From an uncultured Blautia sp. (lineage in GTDB: Bacteria > Bacillota > Clostridia > Lachnospirales > Lachnospiraceae): 9,195 nt of DNA. A model generated the notes under the pieces. That model was not told the origin of the DNA, searched no databases, and saw only the letters and a list, made by a program, of their open reading frames with translations. This document shows, one piece after another, positions 1-6,144 of the stretch. Each line of letters begins with the position of its first letter. The stretch's first letter is position 1. The DNA lies in contig CAKSAW010000045.1 in the NCBI GenBank assembly GCA_934437695.1, positions 1 to 9,195 of the forward strand, given 5' to 3'. The position numbers and the translations under genes were made by a program.

Positions 1-284
1 GTATCATTGTTTACACTTACAATGATCATCGTATCACTGTTCTGTGCGGCATACTGAGAGCCCTCACCTCTGGTATCAATACCAAACAGTACATAAGTTT
101 TATATCCGGTCATTTTCGGTGCTTCCTGGTTTACGATTATCTTTTCCTTTTCCAGCTCCGGCTGCTCGATCTTATCCAGTCTGGAGGAAATCTGTCCGTA
201 TACGTACAGTCCGCCAATAAACAGCAGCAGCACAATGATCTCAAGCACAAACAGTACTTTTTTCTTTTTTCCTGGTTTAGCCAT
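1..284 (-). CDS. LytR-CpsA-Psr (LCP) family protein, N-terminal fragment
   Basis: Only the first 94 codons are present; the gene continues past the left edge. The product starts MAKPGKKKKVLF, a short basic cytoplasmic tail followed by one membrane helix (about residues 10-29). An extracellular linker (about 30-60) leads into the start of an LCP catalytic domain: TYVLFGIDTR (63-72), then NSDTMIIVSV (82-91). These match the family's first strand and its (R/N)SDTM motif, whose Asp and Arg residues bind the pyrophosphate-lipid substrate and metal. LCP enzymes transfer glycopolymers such as teichoic acids or capsule from undecaprenyl-pyrophosphate to peptidoglycan outside the membrane. The ATG at 284 is preceded by AAGGGG (293-298) with 8-base spacing. 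It lies 17 bases after the sugar transferase stop, so it is probably in the same operon. Family assignment is fairly secure from these motifs; the exact polymer is unknown. Confidence 0.87.
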   Translation of the reverse strand, partial: MAKPGKKKKVLFVLEIIVLLLFIGGLYVYGQISSRLDKIEQPELEKEKIIVNQEAPKMTGYKTYVLFGIDTRGEGSQYAAQNSDTMIIVSVNND

Positions 285-301
285 ACCTTTTTCCCCTTAT
301 C

Positions 302-1705
302 TTAATATGCATTCTTGTTTATAAATCCCTTAAAAAATGTAAGGAATATAATCTTGATGTCCAGTCCGATGCTCCAGTTTTCAATATAATAAAGGTCACA
401 TTCTATTCTTTTTCTTATAGAAGTATCTCCGCGGTATCCATTTACCTGAGCCCATCCGGTAAGTCCCGGACGAACCTGATGTTTCACCATATATCTGGGG
501 ATTTCTTCTCTGAATTTCTCCACAAAGAAAGGTCTCTCAGGACGTGGTCCCACAAGACTCATGTTACCCTTCAGTATATTAAAAAGCTGCGGAAGCTCAT
601 CAATACTGGTGTGACGCATAAACTTTCCGATTGGTGTTACTCTTGGGTCATTCTTTACTGTCCATGCCTTCTTCTCTTCTGATTCCGGCTGTACCTCCAT
701 TGAACGGAATTTGTACATCCTGAATGTCTGATTATGAAGTCCAACCCTCTCCTGTTTATAGATCAGTGGTCCCGGTGATGTCAGCTTAATGATCAGACAC
801 ATCAGCAACATCAGCGGTGAAGTTACTATAATCCCAACAATGGACCCTACAATATCCATTGCACGCTTGACCAGTGCATTAAAGGTATTATTCAACGGTA
901 CATAGCGGATATTGATGACCGGAAGTCCCAGTATATCTTCTGTATATGGTTTTGTTGGAATAATTTTATTATAATCCGGAATAAACTTTGTGTGTACTCC
1001 GGACTTTTCACACAGTGCTACAATCTCTTCCAGTCGGTAATATTCACTTAAGCCAAGAGTAATCGCTATTTCGTCCAGCCGATTCTCCGGAAGTATCACA
1101 TTCAGATTGGCAATTCTTCCAAGAACTTTGATTCCTTTGTACTCTGTTCCTGCAGGAATGTTGTCATCCAGTATCCCACGGATCACATATCCCCATTGAG
1201 GATTGGCAAGAACACGATCAATGTATTCCTCTGCTGCACGGCTATATCCTACGCAGATCATCTGCTTTTGGTTCAGTCCCTTCTCCCGCATATCCCTGAG
1301 AAGAGCAAAAACCAGCATTCGTACACACCACTGAAGCACAATATTGATCAGATAAAACATAATATACGTAGAACGTGAGAAATCACTCTCGTCTATCATA
1401 TAAAATGTAAACATGAGAATAAGGAGTCCCAGGGAGTTGGCCTTTATGATATTAGCCAGTACAAGCCGGCGCCCCTGCATACGCATGGGAGTGTACAATG
1501 TAAATGCCTGATACAGCAACAGGTAAACCGGTACAATAAGGATCAGCATCAGCATATACTGCTGAAAGCTTCTCGTCCTGACTGCCGTTGCTGCCATAGG
1601 ACCAACAAAACGGATCAGCCACGCAAGGAAGTAAGACAGTACCAGTACAATTGCGTCAAGAATCATATGGAGACGACTGAAATTCTTTTCATTGTCCTTT
1701 AGCAA
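302..1705 (-). CDS. Undecaprenyl-phosphate sugar-1-phosphate transferase (polyprenyl phosphohexosyl-1-phosphate transferase, WbaP/WcaJ type)
   Basis: 467 residues, the usual size for the long WbaP/WcaJ-like transferases that start repeat-unit synthesis by moving a sugar-1-phosphate from a UDP-sugar to undecaprenyl phosphate. The N-terminal half has about four membrane helices (roughly 14-34, 49-69, 84-104, 113-136), then a nucleotide-binding-like CoA_binding_3 domain (about 145-270, with QMICVGYSRAAEEYI). The catalytic Bac_transf domain begins at KRAMDIVGS (280-288). It has the re-entrant membrane helix with its Ser-Pro break (S296-P297), SPGPLIYKQERVG (310-322), MYKFRSM (330-336), the catalytic Asp-Glu pair (D369-E370, in SIDELPQ), the phosphate-binding PRPER (387-391) and RPGLTGWAQVNGYRG (412-426). 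The start is TTG at 1705, chosen because GAGGTGA (1713-1719) lies 7 bases upstream; no ATG fits, and the next in-frame Met is residue 14. Sugar specificity (Glc, Gal or an aminosugar) cannot be read. It lies between the GT2 genes and the LCP gene. Confidence 0.93.
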   Translation of the reverse strand: MLKDNEKNFSRLHMILDAIVLVLSYFLAWLIRFVGPMAATAVRTRSFQQYMLMLILIVPVYLLLYQAFTLYTPMRMQGRRLVLANIIKANSLGLLILMFTFYMIDESDFSRSTYIMFYLINIVLQWCVRMLVFALLRDMREKGLNQKQMICVGYSRAAEEYIDRVLANPQWGYVIRGILDDNIPAGTEYKGIKVLGRIANLNVILPENRLDEIAITLGLSEYYRLEEIVALCEKSGVHTKFIPDYNKIIPTKPYTEDILGLPVINIRYVPLNNTFNALVKRAMDIVGSIVGIIVTSPLMLLMCLIIKLTSPGPLIYKQERVGLHNQTFRMYKFRSMEVQPESEEKKAWTVKNDPRVTPIGKFMRHTSIDELPQLFNILKGNMSLVGPRPERPFFVEKFREEIPRYMVKHQVRPGLTGWAQVNGYRGDTSIRKRIECDLYYIENWSIGLDIKIIFLTFFKGFINKNAY

Positions 1706-1712
1706 TCTTTTG

Positions 1713-1719
1713 TCACCTC
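1713..1719 (-). promoter_or_regulatory. Ribosome binding site deciding the TTG start of the sugar transferase
   Basis: The minus strand reads GAGGTGA here, 7 bases before TTG at 1705. Two apparent alternative starts fail: an ATG overlapping the site runs ATG AGG TGA and stops at once, and the GTG inside the site reaches a TAA after four more codons. The TTG is therefore the only start served by this site. Confidence 0.8.
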
Positions 1720-1738
1720 ATTTTTTTATCGTTTCTAT

Positions 1739-1765
1739 ATTATAATAGTTAATTTACAAAAGCAA
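1739..1765 (-). promoter_or_regulatory. Possible internal promoter upstream of the sugar transferase
   Basis: The 83-base gap between the single-domain GT2 gene and the sugar transferase is the only sizeable gap in the left operon and is very A/T-rich. On the minus strand a perfect TATAAT lies at 1744-1739. The best upstream element is TTGCTT at 1765-1760, with a 15-base spacer, shorter than the ideal 17. The -10 is good and the -35 weak, so this is a tentative secondary promoter. It would let the sugar transferase and LCP genes be expressed apart from the GT2 genes. No clear terminator hairpin lies between the genes, so readthrough from upstream remains likely. Confidence 0.4.
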
Positions 1766-1788
1766 TAAAAATTTGTTTTTTCTTCTTA

Positions 1789-2745
1789 TCATCCTCGGAA
1801 ACGCCTGAATATATTCACCCACAATTCAATCTGGATCTTTAAATAATTTGGCAGGTTTCCAGATTTGAAGACAACTTTGCGATTTTTTCTGCTGATCTGG
1901 AATCCATTCTTAATTCCTGCAATATACTCTCTTCCAAATCCCTTTATTGCAAAAAACAGGATCTTTATTCCAAATCCCGCCACAAGAAACGGAAAATTTA
2001 TGACAATCTGCAGAACCGGCATATTTTTGTATATAAGATACACATTATTTCTTGAAGAGTATCGGATCTTAAACTGATTATATCTGGAACCGCTGGTACC
2101 ACTGCCCACATGATACACCATTGCATCAGGTACATACCAGTTTTCATATCCATGGATCCTTGCGCGGTACCCTACGTCCATATCCTCCAGATATGCAAAA
2201 TGCTCCTCATCAAAATATCCTATTTCCTCAAAAATCTGTTTTCTGTAAATAGCAGCACCTGCACAGGAAGCGAATATCTTTTCTTCTTTCTCATAAGTAT
2301 GAATATCCTTCCCCTTGCCTCTTGCATATGCCCATCCAAGCGCACAGTAATAATTTCCTGCATCATCCAGCCTGTCTCTGTCATGAAACTGGATCATCCT
2401 GGCTGCGCAGGAAAATGCTTTCGGATGCCTTTTGACAGCGGATGTCATTTCTTCTATAAAATTTCCTGTCACCTCAATATCATTATTCAAAAGCAGTACA
2501 TAAGGTGAACAGGATGCTTTAATGCCTTCATTGACTGCTTTACAGAATCCAAAATTCTCCGGCAATTCTATCAGGCGGACCCATGGATATCTGGAAGCAA
2601 CAAATGCGCAGCTTCCGTCGCTGGATCCGTTATCCACCAGGATTACCTCAAAATTATTTACAGTCTGACACTCCAGACCTGCAAGCACACCATCCAGATA
2701 TGCCATTCCATTAAAATTGGGAATGATCACTGATACTTCCTGCAT
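1789..2745 (-). CDS. GT2 family glycosyltransferase, single domain (rhamnosyltransferase-like, COG1216 type)
   Basis: 318 residues from ATG 2745. The GT-A fold is plain: VSVIIPNFNG (4-13), NFEVILVDNGSSDGS (31-45), the ENFGF segment (63-67), then LLLNNDIEV (84-92), where N88-D89 takes the DXD metal/nucleotide-sugar position. The acceptor-side motif is YLEDMDVGYR (185-194), with E187, D188 and D190. A C-terminal hydrophobic stretch (about 243-268) followed by basic residues suggests membrane association, as in many enzymes using lipid-linked acceptors. It probably adds one sugar to the undecaprenyl-linked repeat unit in the cytoplasm. Donor and linkage cannot be predicted; 'rhamnosyltransferase-like' reflects family resemblance only. 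The start is fixed by GGGAGG (2751-2756) 5 bases upstream and because the conserved fold begins at residue 4. A longer reading from 2829 adds a charged, non-conserved 28 residues that are an out-of-frame copy of the preceding gene. It overlaps that gene by 19 bases. Confidence 0.9.
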   Translation of the reverse strand: MQEVSVIIPNFNGMAYLDGVLAGLECQTVNNFEVILVDNGSSDGSCAFVASRYPWVRLIELPENFGFCKAVNEGIKASCSPYVLLLNNDIEVTGNFIEEMTSAVKRHPKAFSCAARMIQFHDRDRLDDAGNYYCALGWAYARGKGKDIHTYEKEEKIFASCAGAAIYRKQIFEEIGYFDEEHFAYLEDMDVGYRARIHGYENWYVPDAMVYHVGSGTSGSRYNQFKIRYSSRNNVYLIYKNMPVLQIVINFPFLVAGFGIKILFFAIKGFGREYIAGIKNGFQISRKNRKVVFKSGNLPNYLKIQIELWVNIFRRFRG

Positions 2746-4640
2746 GATTTCCTCCCTGTATTCTCTTTCTTCTGTCCTTTTTCTACCTGAACTGTCATTC
2801 CCGGAACCGGTCTCAGGGAATAATTCCATTTCGTAAGGGACAGGTTCTTATTGTAATAGGGATCTCCGTTTTTGAGGATATCTATCCAGTGGCATCTCAT
2901 ATACTCAATCTCTGTCTGAAAACGGCGCACCTTCTCTTTACTGTCCTCAGCTCCTCTGGTCTTTGATTCCATGTGATAAAGCTTCGCATATGGATCATAT
3001 ACGATCAGATACCCCTTCTTTCTTGCTTTCAGACACAGATCCACATCATTAAATGCAACAGCCAGTTCTTCTGTAAATCCCCCTGTCTGTTCAAAAACTT
3101 CCTTCTTCATCATCAGACATGCAGCAGTAACTGCACTCATATCCTGAAGTAATGATGCCTTATGCAGATAGCCTGTACGGTCTGCAGGCATATCTACAAA
3201 CATATGTCCTGCAATGCCGCCCATTCCGATCACACAGCCTGCATGCTGGATCGTATTATCCGGATAAATAAGCTTCGCACCAACACCGCCCACTTCCGGA
3301 CGCTGACATACCCCAAGCATTTCTTCAAGCCAGTCTCTGTTGATAGATTTCACGTCATTGTTCAGGAAAAGCAGATATTCACCCTTTGCATGTGCAGCAG
3401 CAAAATTATTGATAGCAGAATAATTGAATTCTTTGCCCCATCTCAGAAGATGGATTCTTGGATTTCCGGAAAGCTCTTTATAATATCTGAATATCTCATC
3501 AGTAGTACTGTTATTCTCCACGATTATGATTTCAAAATTCTGATAGGATGTATTCTTCTCAAGCATTTCCAGACAAGTGTGAAGAGTTTCCTTTTCATCT
3601 TTGTTTGGAATGATCACAGAAACCAGAGGCTGACCCTGTACCGGATATTTTACTCTGTAAAATCCTAAATCCTGCGTATGGCTTACCACACCCTTCGTAC
3701 CTGTTCTCTCAAGATGTGCTTCTATTGCTCTTTTCCCTGCTTCAAATGCATACATCTTGCTGGCAGGATTGTCTGCAGTAGATGCCTTATGCGTTCTCCA
3801 GTGATAAAGAATTTCCGGAACATGTAAAACTTCCCTGGCATTTTCTGTACAGCGGAAAATGAAATCGTAGTCCTGAGCTCCGTCAAATTCTTTTCTGAAA
3901 CCACCGATTTTCTCCACAACACTTCTTCGCACAACAAAAAAATGACAGATATAATTGTTGGAACGCAGCAGATCCAGATTAAAGTCCGGCTTTAGATGTG
4001 GCTGAAAATGCTCATCCAGTTCTGTTGTAACCTTATCCTCATCTGTATAAAGTGCATCTGCCTGTGGATGATCCTGCAATGCTTTCACGATCTCATACAA
4101 AGCATTGGGGGCCAGCAGATCATCATGGTCAAGAAGTCCCATAAATTCGCCTCTTGCCATTGCAAACGCACGGTTTGTATTCTCCGCAATACCAAGGTTT
4201 TCTTTCAGATTACAAAATCTCACCCTGGAATCTCCGGCAGAATACTCAGCTAACACTTTCTGCATTTCTTCATTGTCAGGACTTGCATTTGCAATACACA
4301 ATTCCCATTCCGCATAAGTCTGACTGATCAGTGATTCTATCATCTGTTTCAAAAATTCTGTAGGTGTCTGATAAGCCGGGACCACTATACTGATGAGAGG
4401 TGCGCAGGCAAATTTGTGCTTTCTCTGTTCTTCCAGTGTCTGTGCATCAGGAATATATTCCTCATACCACGGACCATACGGCACTTCTTCCGGTTCAAAC
4501 CGTTCATGCAGCCGAATCCAGAATTCCTTTGGTCCGTAATGCTTCAGATAGCGGAATCCTTTCTGTATGGTATAGGGAGAAAGCTTCTGCAGTATTTTCG
4601 TCCACTGGATCTTTCCTCCTGCAGGTTGTTTTTTACTCAT
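2727..4640 (-). CDS. Tandem-domain GT2 glycosyltransferase
   Basis: 637 residues containing two GT2 catalytic domains. Domain 1 (about 81-290) has LISIVVPAYQTP (82-93), ENLGIAENTNRA (147-158), the DXD motif in LLDHDDLL (169-176; D171-H-D173), and FDGAQDYDF (252-260). Domain 2 (about 338-565) has VSVIIPNKDEKE (340-351), FLNNDV (425-430) as its DXD equivalent, and the conserved AFNDVDLCLKA (529-539). An N-terminal segment (1-80) is basic and aromatic with no recognised domain. Each domain may add a different sugar, or one may only bind acceptor; both keep plausible acidic residues. The start is ATG 4640, preceded by GAGGTT (4646-4651) at 5 bases. A reading extended to TTG 4700 would begin upstream of the likely transcription start. 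This is the first gene of the leftward operon. Its last part overlaps the next gene's ribosome site and start. The C-terminal half is closely related to the gene at the right edge. Confidence 0.9.
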   Translation of the reverse strand: MSKKQPAGGKIQWTKILQKLSPYTIQKGFRYLKHYGPKEFWIRLHERFEPEEVPYGPWYEEYIPDAQTLEEQRKHKFACAPLISIVVPAYQTPTEFLKQMIESLISQTYAEWELCIANASPDNEEMQKVLAEYSAGDSRVRFCNLKENLGIAENTNRAFAMARGEFMGLLDHDDLLAPNALYEIVKALQDHPQADALYTDEDKVTTELDEHFQPHLKPDFNLDLLRSNNYICHFFVVRRSVVEKIGGFRKEFDGAQDYDFIFRCTENAREVLHVPEILYHWRTHKASTADNPASKMYAFEAGKRAIEAHLERTGTKGVVSHTQDLGFYRVKYPVQGQPLVSVIIPNKDEKETLHTCLEMLEKNTSYQNFEIIIVENNSTTDEIFRYYKELSGNPRIHLLRWGKEFNYSAINNFAAAHAKGEYLLFLNNDVKSINRDWLEEMLGVCQRPEVGGVGAKLIYPDNTIQHAGCVIGMGGIAGHMFVDMPADRTGYLHKASLLQDMSAVTAACLMMKKEVFEQTGGFTEELAVAFNDVDLCLKARKKGYLIVYDPYAKLYHMESKTRGAEDSKEKVRRFQTEIEYMRCHWIDILKNGDPYYNKNLSLTKWNYSLRPVPGMTVQVEKGQKKENTGRKSCRKYQ

Positions 4641-4645
4641 ATGAT

Positions 4646-4700
4646 AACCTCGATTTTTATTATGATTTTTTATTGTAACATTGTATGATATTTTTTGCAA
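4646..4700 (-). promoter_or_regulatory. Leftward promoter of the GT2/sugar transferase/LCP operon, with ribosome site
   Basis: On the minus strand: -35 TTGCAA (4700-4695), a 17-base spacer, then -10 TACAAT (4677-4672) preceded by TGT, an extended -10 (TGn). Transcription would begin near 4665, giving a leader of about 25 bases that contains the GAGGTT ribosome site (4646-4651) for the tandem GT2 gene. The -35 hexamer is its own reverse complement and is also used by the rightward promoter. Assignment is by consensus match only. Confidence 0.6.
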
Positions 4701-4724
4701 GGAAGGTAAGAAATGTGTTATACT
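4695..4724 (+). promoter_or_regulatory. Rightward promoter of the D,D-carboxypeptidase gene
   Basis: -35 TTGCAA (4695-4700), an 18-base spacer, then -10 TATACT (4719-4724) preceded by TGT, an extended -10. The start point would be near 4731, leaving a leader of about 73 bases before ATG 4804. I see no strong hairpin or riboswitch-like fold in that leader; it ends with an AGGAG ribosome site (4787-4791). Confidence 0.6.
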
Positions 4725-4803
4725 GTTACTGTTTCATAAATAAGAAGGTATTTACAAGAAGATATTCGTACCAGAATCAAATAAACAGGAGTATTATCAT
4801 ACC

Positions 4804-6084
4804 ATGACGAAAAAGAAAAGAATCACAGCAGCTCTGCTGGCTCTGGGACTTGGTACTGTTTCCATGTTCTCACAGCTTCCGGTATCTGCTGCCGAGGAAA
4901 CTGCTCAAAATACAGAAGCTGCACAGGTACAGACAGCTGATCCCTCTGTTGTAATCACTAACGGTATAGACGGATGGCCACAGGCTACTGATATTTCATC
5001 TGCTGCTGCGATCGTAATGGAAACCTCAACTAACACAGTTCTCTATTCAAAAAACGCAGACCAGCCTCTTTATCCTGCAAGTGCAGTGAAGATCATGACC
5101 TGTCTGCTTGCTCTTGAGAACAGCAGTCTGGATGATCAGGTAACCATGACCGCAACCGGCGTTTCAGGTGTTACTGACGGAGGAGCTAATATCGCTTCAC
5201 AGTTAGATGAAGTTTTCACAATGGAACAATGCTTATATGCTATTATGGTCGCATCTGCCAATGACATCGCACTGCAGGTGGCAGAACATGTGGGTGGTTC
5301 TGTAGAAGCTTTCGTGCAGACTATGAATACCCGTGCCCAGGAGCTTGGCTGTACAAATACAGTTTTTACTAATCCTACAGGTCTCCCGGATGAAAATCAG
5401 CATATCACAGCACATGACATGGCCCTGATCATGGAGGCTGCCATGGCAAATGACACCTTCCGCATGATTGCAGATACTACATCTTATACACTTCCTGCAA
5501 CAAATGTTTCCGGCGGTGAACGTGTACTTACAAACAGTTTTACCATGATCAATAATACCAGTGACGGCTACTATGAACCATGTATCGGTGGTAAGGAGGG
5601 ATACACAGAAGCCTCCGGAAGTACTCTGGTATGTGAAGCCGCCAAAAACAACATGAAGCTTGTATGTATTGTATTAAATGGTGCATCCGGTATTACTGAT
5701 GATGAGGCGATCGCGCTTCTCAATTATGGATTTGACAATTTCGCTCCTCTCACCATTGCAGATAACGATTTTAATCGTCTTTCCGGTGGCACGGTCATTG
5801 CCCCAAACGGTGCGACTGAGGATAATCTGACCACAGAAGATACATCTTCTGACGGACAGATCACACGGCAGTATTACTTTGGTGGAACACCTGTGGGAAC
5901 TGCAGTCCTGGAAGACACAGAGCAGCAGACAAATGATGCTGCAGTTACAGGCCAGAAGAACATGGAAGCTGCACAGGCATATTCTGCCTCTCATACAACT
6001 GCACCATATTATATCATCGGTGCGATCGGAGCAGCATTCCTACTGTTTTTCCTGTTCCTGATGATCAGAGTGATCAAATCCTGA
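4804..6084 (+). CDS. dacA: D-alanyl-D-alanine carboxypeptidase (peptidase S11, PBP5-like), membrane anchored
   Basis: 426 residues; a low-molecular-weight penicillin-binding protein that removes the terminal D-Ala from peptidoglycan stem pentapeptides outside the membrane. A Sec signal peptide (1-30: basic MTKKKR, hydrophobic core, VSAA cleavage region) precedes an Ala/Glu/Gln-rich linker (about 31-60). The S11 domain follows: SxxK as S93-A-V-K96 (S93 nucleophile, in YPASAVKIM), SxN as S151-A-N153 (in ASANDIA), and the third motif as K264-E-G266 in CIGGKEGYTEASG. The canonical third motif is KTG, so the Thr is replaced by Glu. After the catalytic domain comes a region (about 315-395) with no motif I can name. 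The C-terminus is a true membrane helix (about 402-423) with a short basic tail, rather than the amphipathic helix of classic PBP5. The ribosome site AGGAG (4787-4791) has a long 12-base spacing, but no other in-frame start lies nearby. The symbol is by family; dacB/dacF-type names are equally possible. Confidence 0.9.
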   Translation: MTKKKRITAALLALGLGTVSMFSQLPVSAAEETAQNTEAAQVQTADPSVVITNGIDGWPQATDISSAAAIVMETSTNTVLYSKNADQPLYPASAVKIMTCLLALENSSLDDQVTMTATGVSGVTDGGANIASQLDEVFTMEQCLYAIMVASANDIALQVAEHVGGSVEAFVQTMNTRAQELGCTNTVFTNPTGLPDENQHITAHDMALIMEAAMANDTFRMIADTTSYTLPATNVSGGERVLTNSFTMINNTSDGYYEPCIGGKEGYTEASGSTLVCEAAKNNMKLVCIVLNGASGITDDEAIALLNYGFDNFAPLTIADNDFNRLSGGTVIAPNGATEDNLTTEDTSSDGQITRQYYFGGTPVGTAVLEDTEQQTNDAAVTGQKNMEAAQAYSASHTTAPYYIIGAIGAAFLLFFLFLMIRVIKS

Positions 6085-6090
6085 AAAACA

Positions 6091-6140
6091 AAAAAGACAT
6101 GAAATCAGAGCACTTTCAGCTCCATTTTCATGTCTTTTTT
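6091..6140. terminator. Bidirectional rho-independent terminator between convergent genes
   Basis: An inverted repeat pairs AAAAAGACATGAAA (6091-6104) with TTTCATGTCTTTTT (6126-6139). Inside it, a second short stem GAGC/GCTC (6108-6111 with 6119-6122) closes a 7-base loop, separated from the outer stem by a 3x3 internal loop. The A-run on the left (from 6085) and T-run on the right make it work from either strand. It starts 7 bases after the carboxypeptidase stop (6084) and ends 5 bases from the YfhO-family stop (6145), so it serves both genes. Confidence 0.88.
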
Positions 6141-6144
6141 ATTT

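Noticed and set aside
1745..1790. A/T-rich segment after the single-domain GT2 gene as a possible terminator
   Set aside because: It has A-runs and T-runs but no G/C-containing stem; the only pairing is AAAAA against TTTTT, so I do not call a terminator.
2110..2508. Open frame of 132 codons on the plus strand
   Set aside because: Antisense to the single-domain GT2 gene, whose conserved motifs account for this DNA.
2746..2829. Upstream ATG start (2829) for the single-domain GT2 gene
   Set aside because: The extra 28 residues are charged, precede the GT2 fold without homology, and lie inside the previous gene in another frame; ATG 2745 has GGGAGG 5 bases upstream.
3162..3668. Open frame of 168 codons on the plus strand
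   Set aside because: It lies entirely antisense to the tandem GT2 gene, with Cys/His/Ile-rich composition and no recognisable domain; typical of a shadow frame.
4641..4700. Upstream TTG start (4700) extending the tandem GT2 protein by 20 residues
   Set aside because: It lies upstream of the predicted transcription start (about 4665), has no ribosome site, and adds non-conserved Asn/Lys-rich residues; ATG 4640 has a well-placed GAGGTT.
4731..4803. Leader of the carboxypeptidase gene as a possible riboswitch or attenuator
   Set aside because: It is about 73 bases, A/T-rich, with no convincing stem-loop or T-run.
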